A model generated the notes under the pieces. The model had not been told where the DNA came from. It made no database searches and saw only the letters and a program-made list of their open reading frames with translations. A program made the translations under genes and the position numbers. Of a stretch of 58,717 nt of DNA, positions 21,204-32,740 are shown one piece after another. The stretch is from Trichosporon coremiiforme (lineage: Eukaryota > Basidiomycota > Tremellomycetes > Trichosporonales > Trichosporonaceae). The stretch spans positions 1 to 58,717 of the forward strand of contig BCJJ01000058.1 of the NCBI GenBank assembly GCA_039545355.1. The letters run 5' to 3'. The number at the start of each line of letters is the position of its first letter. Position 1 is the stretch's first letter.

Positions 21204-22164
21204 ATGTCCGCCACGCCTGCCACAGCATTCTCCCACGCCCACAAGTGAGTCGAACCGCTGCCGGGGAGAGAAGTGATGCTGACGCTGACTTTCCGCTTCT
21301 CGATGCGACCCCGCGCCGCCATTCTGCACCGACTTCCGCTGGTTGAACCCCCTGCCCTCGTCTGCTCCGATCGCTCGTGCTCCGCGCCGACATGCGTTGT
21401 CTCGCCTCAACATTAACTCTACGCCACTGCTGGGAACTTTCTGGACTGGGTGGCCGCTTTGTCGCCATGCGTTGTTGACACCCCGTCTCGATATTGCGAT
21501 TCTTACGTGCGACAGGGCGTACGTCAAGTCGCTGTACAGGCGCTACCTGGCCAACGAGCTGGACTGGTACATTCGTCGTGACGCCTGGCGCCAGCGTGCT
21601 ATGGAGATCAGGGCAGAGTTCGAGCGCAACCGGTGAGTAGTGAGCGCTGAGTGACGTACAGCGACATTGTCGTTGATATTGTCGACTGGCGAGGTGGAGA
21701 GATCTTTCAGCTGCGACTGGGCAGTGTGCTGAGTTGCAACTGCGTTGGGATGCCTGAAGTGAAGCGGACTGTGGTGGACGCAGGCCGATGTGTGGGCTGG
21801 TTGGCGTAGAGGAACGACTCGCCGCTCCTATTCGGCTCCTCCGCATAACCGTCCTTGGACGCCCGCTTCACCTCTTTCCCGCGGAAGAAGGTGGCTAACG
21901 AATAGCAACGTGAGCGACCCCCGTGCCCTCGCCATCATTCTTGAGAAGGCTGAGGAGAACCTCCGCAAGAACCAGCACCCTGACCCCTACCACCGTGAGT
22001 ACTCTGCGAGGGCCGGCATGTTGGCTGTTTGCCGCCATGCTGCAGTCATTCTCGCGTTGGTCCGTGGTCACAGCTAACAGCCAGCCCCCATGTTCCCCGA
22101 CGGCACCAAGTGGGAGCGCAACATTCCCCCCAGGATGTTCACCGAGGAGGAGGCGCACCACTAG
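21204..22164 (+). CDS. NDUFB9: Complex I accessory subunit B9/B22 (LYR-motif protein)
   Basis: Four exons (21204-21244, 21516-21632, 21906-21994, 22085-22164) encode 108 aa. The LYR motif is in KSLYRRYLANELDWYIRRD, followed by the second helix around MEIRAEFERNRNVSDPRAL and EKAEENLRKNQHPDPYH. The C-terminus FPDGTKWERNIPPRMF matches the NDUFB9 tail. It is a small peripheral subunit of mitochondrial NADH:ubiquinone oxidoreductase that docks an acyl-carrier protein through its LYR helices. Introns 1 and 2 are about 270 nt, unusually long here, and more than two thirds of the gene is intron. Its presence implies a full complex I, unlike in budding yeast. Confidence 0.9.
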
Positions 22165-22841
22165 GAACCCCATTAGACAATGTAAAATCAACAGATGCAT
22201 GCGTAGGCAGACCCCAACGCGCGAGGATTCGTTTTAGCGAGATTGACTGACTGATCGCAATGGAGCTCGGCTTGGTGATCTGCCACAGTCTAGGGCGTCC
22301 TGCTCGTACCACTCTTGTCGGCCATAGCCGGATCAGCAATCCTTGATGGTCAACTACGGCTCGGCGGTGCGGCCAGGGATACGTACTTTGGGCGCAGGAG
22401 ATATTCTGGGGTATGACCCAAAGTCTGGGGCATGGCTTCTATTGTTGCGAAGAACGCGGCGCTGCCGATGACAGCGTGTTCCATTGTCTGAGCCGACTTT
22501 GGGGCTGGATTTCTGATTGCTGGCCGAAGACATGCTGGGGCAGCACGTTGCAGGCGCATGCAAAGCTGTGCGCCGGCAGTTTCAGCCGGATCATGGGATG
22601 GTTCTGAGTGGCAGGCAAGCCACTGAATGGTTGCCATGCTGCGGCGTGCGGCGTGGGAGTGCTCCACCAGGCGATGACGAAAGCTAAGACACAACTTCGT
22701 CGTCGGCCTCATCGGCTTTGACCATAGCCTGCTCTCGCGTCTCGCGTCTCACACAGATTGCCACCCTTCCCAGAGCTGCAATAGAGTTCTGATAAGACGC
22801 TGATAACAAAGTCAACAACACTTACTTCATCTTCACGAACA
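22165..22841. other. Intergenic spacer
   Basis: Tandem gap upstream of the PPxY gene. No exon, repeat or RNA gene is recognised. Confidence 0.6.
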
Positions 22842-23303
22842 ATGTCCCTGTCTGTGCCCAGCACGCCAATCTCACCCCGTGACGTCGCATTCCAGCGATA
22901 TGTCAACTCAAAGCCTCTCCCACCCCTACCGGACGAGACGCCAAAGCCGTACACCCCGCGAGCGCCGTCGTCCACAATCTCGTACCCGCCGCCGTCGACC
23001 GCACCGGGGGCAAGCCGTACGCGGGTCCGCCTTCGAACTCGTCAGTCCGAGGTCGCATCTGGTTCGCCACCTTCCTATGACGAGGCGAGCCGCTCATCCC
23101 GTGAGAGCACAAGACCACGCCCGCAACCCCAAGCACGGCCCATCCGCCGCCCGCCTCTCCTACCTACTTACTCGCAGACGATGCGTCAGTCGTCGGAGAG
23201 CCAGCGCGACTCGTACGACAGCCTCCATAGCCGCAGCTCGTGCCAGTGTGGCATCGCCTCCTGTCCCGGTGGGGAGATTGCTCGCCGATCGAACCGCCGG
23301 TGA
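22842..23303 (+). CDS. Small Pro/Ser/Arg-rich protein with a PPxY motif
   Basis: A single frame of 153 aa starting ATGTCCCTGTCT. It looks disordered and rich in Pro, Ser and Arg. Short linear motifs stand out: SKPLPPLPDE (class SH3 ligand-like) near residue 25, GSPPSYDEA (a PPxY ligand for WW domains) near residue 77, and a Cys-rich end (SCQCGIASCPGG) that could be acylated. Codon use and composition look like a real gene rather than chance, but no family is recognised. A PPxY protein could be an adaptor of an Rsp5-type ubiquitin ligase; that is inference from one motif. It converges with RPC40, 134 bp away. Confidence 0.62.
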   Translation: MSLSVPSTPISPRDVAFQRYVNSKPLPPLPDETPKPYTPRAPSSTISYPPPSTAPGASRTRVRLRTRQSEVASGSPPSYDEASRSSRESTRPRPQPQARPIRRPPLLPTYSQTMRQSSESQRDSYDSLHSRSSCQCGIASCPGGEIARRSNRR

Positions 23304-23437
23304 CTTTCTATGGTGCCGACTTCTTCTGAGCCTTCTGGTCTTCCACTGTAGTAGTAGTCACAGCCCTGTCCATGTGACTTGATCCTGGATATGCTGCATG
23401 AGAAAGTCAAAAAGGCTATGTGAATGATGGATACAGT

Positions 23438-24731
23438 CTAGTCTGTAGGGGCGAAGAGCTTGTCGAGACCAGCCTCGACGGCGGAGATCTTGGAAAGCAT
23501 GATCTTGATCGCCTCGGGCACGAGCTCCTCGGGAGGGTACTGGCCAGCAGACTCGACGTTGACTGATACGTTAGCTCACAAGTACGATAGATGAGCTACT
23601 CACAAATGAAGTGATCCCTGATACGGGCAAGCTCGACCTTGTCCTGGAATTCCTTGTGGCGGAGGACTTCTCGAGAAACGGTGTCTTTCCTCGGGTTCTT
23701 GACAACGACCTGCTGGTTTCCGTCCGCGTCCTTCTCGAGCTCGATGACGCCAGGGGCGAAGCACGACTTGAATTTCTCCTGGTCCTCGAGGGGAATCGGC
23801 TCGCGGAGAATGATGTGCGGCAGCAGACGGTACGAGGCGGTCGCAACCGGCGAGTACTTGGCGTGGTCGGCTCCGACACCCTTGCGGGCGAAGCAGTGCA
23901 GGTCGACCATCTGTCCCGGACGCAGTTTCACGAGCAGAATGTCGTCAAGCACCGGCCGAGGCTCCTTGCCCTTGTACTTGCTCTTCTGCTGACCCGACGG
24001 CACCCACTTCATCATACCCGTGTAGACGTTCGAGTCGTAGTAGAGCTTCTTCGGGTCCGTCTCTCCCGGAGCAGCGTCGCGTCGGCGGTCACACTTGACA
24101 CGGAGGTCGAAAACGTGCGTGTCGTTCTCCATCGGCGCAGAGTAGTTCGAGGCTGCATGTTAGCTCAGCAACACCAACACAAACTCACGCTTGAAGTCGA
24201 GCGTCCGGGGGTCAATCTTCAGAGGAACAAGACCGACACGGTGCGCCAGAACCTCATCCTGCATGATCGACGTGTTGTTCCAAACGTAGACATCCTCGAT
24301 GGCAACAGTAGGAACCTGCAAGTCAGTAACCCCCTACTGAACACAACTCACCTCGGCGATCATAACACGACGAAGGGAGTTGGCAATCGAAGCGTCCACA
24401 CCGACAAGGTCAAACTCGACAGTCGAGGGAGTCAACCGCTGAACCGACGCGATCAGGTTCTATCTGTCAGCTTGAATCTTGGCTCTTAAACTCACCTCCT
24501 TGAACTTGTCAAGGTTCCACGAGTGGTCCTCTCCCGGGTAGTGGCCGGGGAACTCGGATCCAGAAACCTGTTGGGATCAGCGTCTGCAGTGCGTGGGTAA
24601 CTTACAGCTCCAACCCTCTCGGGAAGGATCTGGACGTGCCGTCGCGGATCGTCGTTGGAGCGGGGCATGCTGATGGTTGTGTTCACGCTGAGAGAGTCGT
24701 CGGTGACGGCCTTCATGACTTCAGAATCCAT
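23438..24731 (-). CDS. RPC40: RNA polymerase I and III common subunit AC40/RPAC1
   Basis: Six exons (24731-24606, 24567-24496, 24459-24352, 24315-24189, 24152-23604, 23562-23438) encode 368 aa. Diagnostic segments include [19 protein letters not shown] and [18 protein letters not shown] (alpha-like dimerisation region), [18 protein letters not shown], and [16 protein letters not shown]. The protein is the large alpha-like subunit that pairs with AC19 to nucleate Pol I and Pol III assembly, so it serves rRNA, tRNA and 5S synthesis. Introns are 36-41 nt with clear branch sites. It shares a 190-bp divergent promoter with RAD54. Confidence 0.95.
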
Positions 24732-24921
24732 CTGAACTTTTGTTTACTGGGGGGTACCACATAAGGTCAAGTCAATCATCGTGGGTGGCAAATTGGTTCC
24801 GTCGGTTGACGCGACTTGTTGCTTTTGTAATTCGAGCGGCAAATGCACTTGTCGTCAAAACAATATATCAGGTTGTGCATATCTCCCTATCGCTTGAGCA
24901 ACCACCACTTCGAGTCGCAAC

Positions 24922-27464
24922 ATGTTGCGAAGGGTACCCAGCAAGAAGAATGGGGACCCCCCAGTGACGTCGGCTACGTCCGGCGGGTTCGGAATCGTCT
25001 CCAAGCCCTTCAAGGCCCCAAGCGCGCTGGGTCCGACGCGCACGCTGGCTATGCCCGCAAGGAAACGCAAGCAAGTGTCGTACAAGGAAGCCGGCGCCGG
25101 AGGTGATGACGGCGACTCTGACGCTTCCATCAAGAAGATGCGGTTTGAGATGGGCAACAAGGTCTACGAGAACGGCGTCCTTGGCGATATGGCAAAGTGG
25201 TGCACGCGAAAGTTCCCAGTGTTCGCCCCGAAAGAGTGCAACGCGGTATTCTCGAAGAGGTGAGTGATGGTGCTGTACCATGTTGCTGACTTGTCCAGCT
25301 TTGCCATCCCGGTCATGACGAACGCAAAGACATCAGAGAAGATTGCACACCCTCTCTCCCATGCTTCCCTGGGCGCTCGACCGCATCCGACATTGGCACC
25401 CCGACCGCTCCACGACCCCATGGCCGACCATGCCATTGTGCTGTACGACCCAACGATTGACGACAAGCCTGACCCCGAGGAAGTCGCTCAGAAGCAGGAA
25501 GCTGCCAAGAAGGAGGAGGACTGTGGCCCGCACAAGAGCTTGAAGGCGATCCTCGGCATCGAGGACAAGACCAAGAAAAAGGTGGTCAAGGTCCCTGTCG
25601 TCATCGACCCGAGGCTGAGCAAGGTTCTGCGACCGCATCAGATTGAGGGTGTCAAGGTAAGCTTGGGTTCTGAAAAGTGTTGACTCGCAGTTCCTGTACC
25701 GATGTACGACGGGTCTGGTCGCGGACAATGCGTGGGGCTGCATCATGGCCGACGAGATGGGTCTCGGTGAGTGTGCTTGGGAGCGATCTTGCTGACATGA
25801 TAGGAAAGACACTTCAATGCATCGCGCTCCTGTGGACGCTTCTCAAGCAGTCTCCTGTTCCTGGAAAGGGCACTTGTGAAAAGGTTGTCATCGCCTGTCC
25901 GACGTCACTGGTAGGAAACTGGGCGAACGAACTCATCAAGTGGCTAGGCCCTGGAGCGGTGAACCCGCTCGTTGTCGACGGAAAAGGAGGCAAGGCAGAG
26001 CTGATTCCGGCCGTTCGACGCTGGGCTGCGGCTGGTGGACGCAGCGTCACCCTTCCCGTCATGATTGTGTCCTATGAGACGCTGCGTACACTGAAGACGG
26101 AGCTGGACGGGTGTCCCATTGGTCTTCTTCTTGCCGATGAGGGACATCGGTTGAAGAACGCCGACACCCTCACTTTCCAGGCCCTCACGGCGCTCAACGT
26201 CCAACGTCGTGTGATTCTGACGGGTACGCCCATCCAGAACGACCTCTCAGAGTACTTTGCGCTCCTCAACTTTGCCAACCCCGAGTATCTTGGCTCTCGC
26301 GCCGAGTTCAAGAAGAACTTTGAGTTGAAGATTCTCCGCGGCCGCGACGCGGATGCGACGGACAAGGAGAAGGAGGAGAGTGACGCCAAGCTGAAGGAGC
26401 TCGGCGGTTTGGTGAGCCGCTTCATTATCCGCCGAACGAACGACCTCCTTTCCAAGTACCTTCCCGTCAAGTACGAACACGTAGTGTTCTGCAACCCCAG
26501 CCCACTCCAGACGTCGCTCTACAACCACTTTGTCAACTCCAAGGACGTTCAGCGCCTCCTTCGCGGCAAGGACTCCCAGCCCCTCAAGGCAATCGGCCTT
26601 CTTCGCAAGCTTTGCAACCACCCCGAGCTCCTGAACCTCCCCGATGACCTGCCCGGTTCGGCCCAGTTCCTGCCGGATGACTACGCTGTTGGTCGCACTG
26701 GTCGCGATCGCTCTTTCAACTGCCAGCTGTCTGGCAAGTTTATTGTCCTTGAGCGAATGCTGGATCATATCAAGAATCACACGACTGACAAGATTGTCCT
26801 CATCTCCAACGCCACGCAGACCCTTGACCTCATGGAGCGTCTCTGCAGGGTGAAAAAGTATGGCTGTGTGCGCCTGGACGGTACAATGAGTGTCAACAAG
26901 CGTTCCAAGATTGTCGACCGATTCAACGACCCCGACGGCAAGGAGTTTGTCTTTTTGCTCAGTTCCAAGGCAGGCGGATGTGGTATCAACCTGATCGGCG
27001 CCAACCGCCTGATCCTCTTCGACCCCGACTGGAACCCAGCGTCCGACCAGCAGGCGCTCGCACGTGTCTGGCGAGACGGCCAGAAGAAGGAGTGCTTCGT
27101 GTACCGCTTCATGACGACAGGCTCCATCGAGGAGAAGATTTTCCAGCGTCAGTGCCAGAAGCAAAATTTGTCTGCCTGTGTCGTCGACGAAGCCGAAGAC
27201 ACTGCCCGGCACTTTACCCAAGATGATCTTCGACAGCTCTTCAAGTTTCACACGAACACGTGGTGCGACTCGCACGACACGTACAAGTGCAAGCGCTGCC
27301 GAGACGGCAAGCAGTTTGCCAAGGCTCCCGCGATGCTGTATGGCGATGCCAGTACGTGGAACCACTTTCCCAACTCGCAACTCGGGCAGATGCACGACGA
27401 TCTGCTCCGAGCAGAGCTTGGCCACTCCGAGGTGTCCTACGTCTTTCAGTACATTAGTCACTAG
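24922..27464 (+). CDS. RAD54: SNF2-family DNA translocase RAD54 (homologous recombination)
   Basis: Four exons (24922-25259, 25299-25656, 25691-25766, 25804-27464) encode 810 aa. The N-terminal ~220 residues are basic (MLRRVPSKK ... MPARKRKQ) and include the PLHDP region typical of Rad54. SNF2 motifs: DEMGLGKTLQ (Walker A, split by the third intron), ADEGHRLKN (DEGH box), LTGTPIQNDLSEYF, the helicase-C block LLSSKAGGCGINLIGAN, and QALARVWRDGQKK (motif VI). The C-terminus has the Cys-rich YKCKRC segment found in Rad54. It binds Rad51 filaments, stimulates strand invasion and moves on dsDNA with ATP. The ATG at 24922 is the first in frame in a good context. Confidence 0.95.
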
Positions 27465-27535
27465 ACCACTAGACGTAGAGTTGTTGCTTGCTCATATTTT
27501 GGGTCTTTGTAAGTGTACATCATGTATCTTGTATG

Positions 27536-28388
27536 CTAGGCGCCGATGCCAAGCTCCGTGAGCATCTCCTCTCGCCCTCGATCTCGCATCCAGGTCAGTG
27601 CGTCCGAGATCTTCTCCAGCTCCACCCAATTTCCTCGCCCCAGTCCTCCTCGGGCACCGTCACTCTTGCCTCGGCTCTCGTCCTGGACCGTGCTCCGCTC
27701 CTCGTACGTTGGCGGTATTGGCTCGACGCCAACCCGAACTCGCAGGTTGAGCCAGTTCCACGACTTAACCTCCTTCAGCCACTCCTTCAAGCTCTCCTCT
27801 GTGCCCATCGCATAGTAGATGCCCGGGTGTCCAACCTTGCTGAATCCGGTAAGGGAGAGTTGTGACGAGAGGGCGATAAAGTCCTTGCGTTTCGTCTTGG
27901 AAAGGAGGTGGTGCGACGTGAGGAGCGCGTGATGAACTTCCGCGTTATGCTGTACAGACTTCTCCGCAGCAGCCGGAGATTCGGAGCGGGAGCTGGGCGC
28001 GATGAAGGGCAGCAGGTGGGTCATGACCTCGTAGAGCGGGTAGCGTTCGTCAGTTCCGCACGATCGGCAACACCTACTCGTCATCTTCAGTCCAGTGTTT
28101 CCGCAGCAGGTTCTGTATTCGTTCCTCAGATCGGTGAGCCGCGTCACGATCAAGGTCTCCACCCTTTAGCTGAACATTGACAGCAGATAGGGCCGGGTAT
28201 CCCTCGCGCACGCGTACGACGAGTCGCCGATTAGAGTCTGCGTCGGCGATCGCAAACTCGCGCGGCCACCCGGATGACGTTTGGGGTGAGTCGCTCTCCG
28301 AGGCTGGAGTCCCCGGACCTTCCAGCGTCTCGGACGGCAGCAGGCTGGAAGAGAGCAGCTCGAGCTCGACGTCGAGTGCCTCGCTCAT
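27536..28388 (-). CDS. RWD-domain protein of the RWDD2/DUF1115 type (splice junction unresolved)
   Basis: Two coding segments. Exon 1 (28388 to about 28078) reads MSEALDVELELLSSSL then an RWD-like fold ending LLRKHWTEDD. Exon 2 reads YEVMTHLLPFIAP, SHHLLSKTKRKDFIALS, LTGFSKVGHPGIYYAMG and VKSWNWLNLRVR, which matches the DUF1115 half of RWDD2 proteins. The obvious intron (GTAGGT at 28077, CTGAC branch, TACGAG ending at 28028) is 50 nt and leaves the frame off by one; removing 49 nt would give a perfect DE-VMTHLL join. A fully canonical alternative acceptor at 27993 keeps the frame (255 aa) but deletes the conserved-looking YPLYEVMTHLLPF part. A sequence error or odd splice site is likely. Function is unknown; RWD folds mediate protein contacts. 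The gene converges with RAD54 (71 bp). Confidence 0.72.
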
Positions 28389-28908
28389 GGTCGCAACCCA
28401 GTGACTCAGTGGCGCTTGCGGTGCTTGCACGGAGCAGAAGGTAGTCGACGGTGTCAGCGGCGTTGAGGAACGGTGCGAGCGCGAAAAGACAGGATCTGGC
28501 GATGTCAGGACGACGGAGCAATGACGAAATCGGTATCAGACTGCGAGGAGGATCGGGGATTCGGTGACTTTTCACGTCACTGCGGTGTCTGGTTTTCCAA
28601 GACGAGAGAACTGCGGAACTTCTACCGCTCCGTTGGGTTCTGCGCATGTGTATCAGAACGTCATGGGTGAGTGTAGTGTACCAGATGCTTGGGTTACGCT
28701 GCGCAGCACTGTGACGCGTGCTGTCTCGCGTCGCACTACCTTCAGACACTATGGGCGGGCAGGGACGTGCCGAGGAACGATACCGGCACGGTGCTGCGGG
28801 CATGTCCGACTTTCTGACGTCCATACTTAAGACGCCCACCTGAGTGCAACTAGCGGCAAGTCTTTGCCGCTTCCTCTTCACATCTTCACTCAGACCAAAC
28901 GATACGAC
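28389..28908. other. Intergenic spacer between divergent genes
   Basis: Promoter region of the RWD protein gene and the SDR gene. No exon recognised. Confidence 0.55.
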
Positions 28909-29637
28909 ATGGCCAAAGCCGAAGCTTACATTGTCACGGGCGCCAGCAGCGGCATAGGAGCGGCAATCGCCCTCGCACTCCTCGCCAAGGGCAACACTGT
29001 CATCAACATTGACCGGAAAGCGCCGACCTCTCCGCTCCCCAATCTGCTCAGTTACGTCGCAGACCTCACAAACGAGGGACAAGTCAAGGCGGTCGCGGAG
29101 CAGATCGTACAGTCATACTCGATCATCGGGCTAGTCAACAATGCTGGCGCCACCAAGCCTGGTACAGTCGACACTCAAACGACGGACGACCTCGACTTCC
29201 TGTGCAACCTGCACTTGAAGGCGTCGCTGGTGCTCATCCAGGCCGTGCTTCCGAGCATGCGCGAGGCAGGTTTCGGACGGATAGTCATGATGGCGTCGCG
29301 CGCTGCTCTCGGCAAGACGAACCGCATTGCGTACTCTGCCACCAAGGCGGGCATGATCGGTATGGCGCGCACGCTTGCAATGGAGCTCGGCAAGGACGGC
29401 ATCACTGTGAATTCGCTTGCACCTGGCCCGATTGCGACAGAACTATTCATGCAGTCGAACCCGGAAGGTCACCCGAATACGCAAAAGATCATCGACTCCA
29501 TCGTTGTCGGACGCCTCGGAACACCGGAGGATGTGGCGCGCGCAGCCATGTTCTTCCTCGATCGCCAGAACGGGTTTGTCACTGGCCAGGTCCTCTATGT
29601 CTGTGGAGGAACAACACTCGGCGTCACGCCGGCGTAG
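28909..29637 (+). CDS. Short-chain dehydrogenase/reductase (FabG-like, intronless)
   Basis: A single frame of 242 aa from the ATG at 28909 (MAKAEAYIVTGASSGIGAA). Classical SDR features in order: TGASSGIG nucleotide-binding loop, VINIDRK with an Asp after beta-2 (NAD preferred over NADP by family rule), NNAGA, the catalytic Ser in MMASRAALG, YSATK with catalytic Tyr-Lys, and LAPGPIATEL. It ends GQVLYVCGGTTLGV. The substrate cannot be told. It looks much like bacterial 3-oxoacyl-ACP-reductase-type or sugar-alcohol SDRs. The absence of introns, among neighbours with two to nine exons, makes a transferred gene possible but not shown. Confidence 0.9.
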   Translation: MAKAEAYIVTGASSGIGAAIALALLAKGNTVINIDRKAPTSPLPNLLSYVADLTNEGQVKAVAEQIVQSYSIIGLVNNAGATKPGTVDTQTTDDLDFLCNLHLKASLVLIQAVLPSMREAGFGRIVMMASRAALGKTNRIAYSATKAGMIGMARTLAMELGKDGITVNSLAPGPIATELFMQSNPEGHPNTQKIIDSIVVGRLGTPEDVARAAMFFLDRQNGFVTGQVLYVCGGTTLGVTPA

Positions 29638-29704
29638 CTTTTGTAACTTGTACTGTAGACTGTCTGCATATGATAGCGTATACAACAATGGTGCTTACAA
29701 CATG

Positions 29705-31100
29705 TCAGCGCGACTCGGCTTCGCGCCGCTGCATTTCAGCTACTCGCTCCCAGGGATAGTCTCCGTTCCACACCTCGCGCCCCAGAACCTTGTTCATCTT
29801 TGGCAGCCCGTCTTGCTCGATAATGAATGACGCAGCGACGTTGGCCCAGACGATGGCTATGCTGTCAGTTTGGCTCCAGTACATAAAACTCACCCTCGTG
29901 TATGTCCTTGCCTTCGTAAAGCGCCGCCATTAACCCTCCCATGAACGCATTGCCTGCCCCGGTGGGGTCCTTGACGTTGTCCTGCGACTGATGGAAGGGC
30001 GCGCCCCAGTAGACGGGCACGGCGTCCAACGTGTCGTTCGTCAATGTTCCTGGTGGCAAATCCGCCGACAGCGCGTAGCAGCACCCGCTCTGTCCGCACC
30101 TCAGGACGGCACCGATCCGAGGTTTCAGAGCGAGCAGACGGCGGACGAGCCACTCCAACGTCGCGTTTGCGTCAGCCGGGTGGTTATTCGGTGTGGGAAT
30201 GTTAAACAAGGACATGGCCTCGGTGTGGTTCGGGCTGTGGTGGTCAGCTCTTGGAGCTCGATGGGGGTGTTACATACCTTATCACGTCGACGTGTGGAGT
30301 CAGACTCTTGATCAATTCTAAATTCTCAGGTACACAACATGGCTGGCGCGGTCAGTTGATGTTTGACGCGTTGAGCATGCCAGCGTGACAATAGTGGCTG
30401 GGGGTGATCCACTATGCGACCAAGAGTTTTTTTCGTTGGCCGCGGACTCACTGGTTCTGGCTCCCACAGCAAGCCGGGTGACCAGCCTGACTCGGCGTGG
30501 ATCTCCTCAATCTGTGAGATAGTTTCCTGTGCACGGTCGGGAAAGGAGACAAGATGCAGCCACTCTGGGTATCCAAAGGCGCCCACAATGTCCCTGGGAA
30601 GCAGCAAGCTCGGCGGAGTCAGGTACTCGAATCTAGGTGCCCGTTAGCCACAAAGGCACCTGGCACTGCGTACTCACTCTCGGACTTGTCCCTTGTACTT
30701 GTTCACCGCCCTCGTCGTCGGCTTGCCGTCCTGCCGCAAGCGGAAGTCCCACATGTCGCCGTACGACTCGAGGCGCGCCTTCATGTCCTTGGGTAGGCTT
30801 TCCGGGGTGTAATCCACAATCATGGCCAGGCGATTCGGCGGAAGGAACAGGCGAGCGCCGAGGATAGCTGTGTGTCAGTGCAGATTGAAGGGACCGTCAT
30901 ACCATAGGATCCTGCCCCGCCAATCTGAACGTCAGTTGTTAAAACTCGACTTCAGCTCACTTGGTCCGGCTTATCGACGGGGTGTTCCTTGCCATCGTTA
31001 TCGACGCGAGTGAAGGTGTCGATGATAAAGGCTTCTGGCGGTCAGGTCGTGGCAAACGTCTGTAGAGCTCACCAAGTGTAGCAGCCCTCTCTCTCTTCAT
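29705..31100 (-). CDS. MAK32: PfkB-family sugar-kinase-like protein, MAK32 type
   Basis: Eight exons (31100-31073, 31034-30961, 30924-30903, 30867-30678, 30632-30452, 30342-30278, 30234-29894, 29856-29705) encode 350 aa. Exon 3 is only 22 nt but carries the conserved GGAGSY glycine motif, completed as IGGAGSYAILGARLF. The PfkB active-site signature is DPTGAGNAFMGGLMAAL, with the catalytic Asp replaced in position by the family's usual D-x-x-GAG arrangement. The early block LEAFIIDTF also fits MAK32. In budding yeast MAK32 is needed for stability of an M satellite dsRNA; its biochemical substrate is unknown, so kinase activity is only family inference. All eight joins keep frame and use short GT-AG introns. 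It shares a 250-bp divergent promoter with the next gene. Confidence 0.85.
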
Positions 31101-31352
31101 GGCGAGGGACAGCAGTGTAGGACGGTGACCAAGAGAGGATGAAAGATAACAATGAGACTGGACTAGTCGAAACCTTCTGGCGGTCCGCTTGTCCTCGAAT
31201 TCTGGAACGTCACCTCCACCTTGAACTTCGCCAGGATTATGACGTGTTTCCGTTCCTGACGACTCGAGCTTGTTCGCCACGCGACACAAGGCGCGACACG
31301 CACAACAGGTCAATCGCTTCCTCTGTGTTGTTTTGCATCCATTCTTTCCGTC

Positions 31353-32043
31353 ATGACAACAAGTATCACAGTGAGCTTTCAAGTTCTTTTCCAGCTGACA
31401 TCAGGACGCACGGTTCACCCACCTGCATGCGACTCGCTCCCACATTCTCGCGTTGCTGACGGACGAGCCACCGGAGACGGGGTGGTCCGTCATGCCTGGG
31501 TTCGAAGAGGATGTGGCGTACCCAGCGTACCTCGAGCCTCCGCGACCCGACGCAGACGAAACGCTGCCGTCGCAGGTGCACCCGAGCTATCCGTTTGGAC
31601 GCCCCAAGGTCGGGTCCAAGCTCGGACTGACGGGGCCAAATGCGCACGGCGGCGCTAGCGTTTCAAAGCAGGCTGGCAACCTCCTCTTGCCGAACGAGAG
31701 GGAGGATATGTGGACGGAGATGGACATGGGCGCCGTCCTCGAGAAGCCGGACGGAAAGGAGGTACCTCCAGTGATGGCGGTATGTCAAAGTAGTCGGTTG
31801 AGCTGACAACAGGGATCGAAGCGACCGCCGTCACCGGGCTCGCCGGTGCTGCGGCCAAGACATTTGCCGCCCCCACGCTCCGCTCATCTCAGACACCACC
31901 TCGAGCGTCAGCGCCAGGCGACGCCTCCAGCGCCCGCTGACCCCTTCGATGCTCCCGTTCCTAACGAGACGTACGCGGAGGAAGAGGTGGAGGAGCACCA
32001 CCAAGACGACAACAACAATGGTAACGGCCAGAGCCCGCAGTAG
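31353..32043 (+). CDS. Unknown protein with a short first exon and a Pro/His-rich acidic tail
   Basis: Three exons (31353-31370, 31405-31779, 31813-32043) encode 207 aa. The first exon is just 18 nt (MTTSIT); the splice then gives DARFTHLHATRSHILALLTD, a plausible helix, and ETGWSVMPGFEEDVAYPAYLE. The middle has HPSYPFGRPKVGSKLGLTGP. The tail is rich in Pro and Arg/His, then ends in an acidic, Asn-rich segment (EEEVEEHHQDDNNNGN). Both introns (34 and 33 nt) have CTGAC branch sites next to the acceptor, which supports the model. I do not recognise the family. The layout (small folded head, disordered tail) suits a nuclear adaptor subunit, but that is a guess. Confidence 0.68.
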
Positions 32044-32740
32044 CATCGCGGCGCCTACGGCGGCTCTGAATGGTATAGCGACGTCTCGTTTGAGCGTCCA
32101 CAGCACAGCACACCCTACTAGCGGGCACCACGTCTATCGTCTCAGTGCGGGCCTCCGCGCACACTTGTATCGACACCACACTTCGTCCCACACTCCATTG
32201 CATCCAACGCAGAAATGATGAACAAAACCGCAAACGTTTCATCCATATTCAGAGCCTCAATGCATTTGGGGCCAAGATGGAGAACCCGGGGGGAAAATTC
32301 TGATCTGCTTTTCTCTTGTTGTATGTCATGTATCGTGTGCAACTATTGCTTGCTTCAGCAACTATGTTGCCCGCTGCTCGTGAACGGCGCGCTCGACGTA
32401 GAGCGACAGTCCTAACGCTGTGCACGTCAGCGTGCTATAGGTTCTGCCTGCCGTAATGGCTGTGCTGCCCACGACCTCCGGCCATCGCCTTTCGGCGATC
32501 ACTGGGGATCGACGGCGGCCTGTCCGACGGTTCCCTTCGGGCACCACGCCGTTTGAGATAAGGGGGCTCTTGATCTAATCTCATGCATATCAAGACATCA
32601 ATCGCGAAGACAAGAGTGCAACCAAGATAGCTGGCTCCTAAGTCAAATGCATCGTACACTCCCACCACAATGGAATCAATGGAACAATCCCAGAGCGGAC
32701 GGTCTCTCAAACTTCACGCGTTACCCATCGTCGTCGTCGT
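32044..32740. other. Intergenic spacer between convergent genes
   Basis: 3' flanks of the unknown gene and of GLN1. No exon or RNA gene is recognised. Confidence 0.6.
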
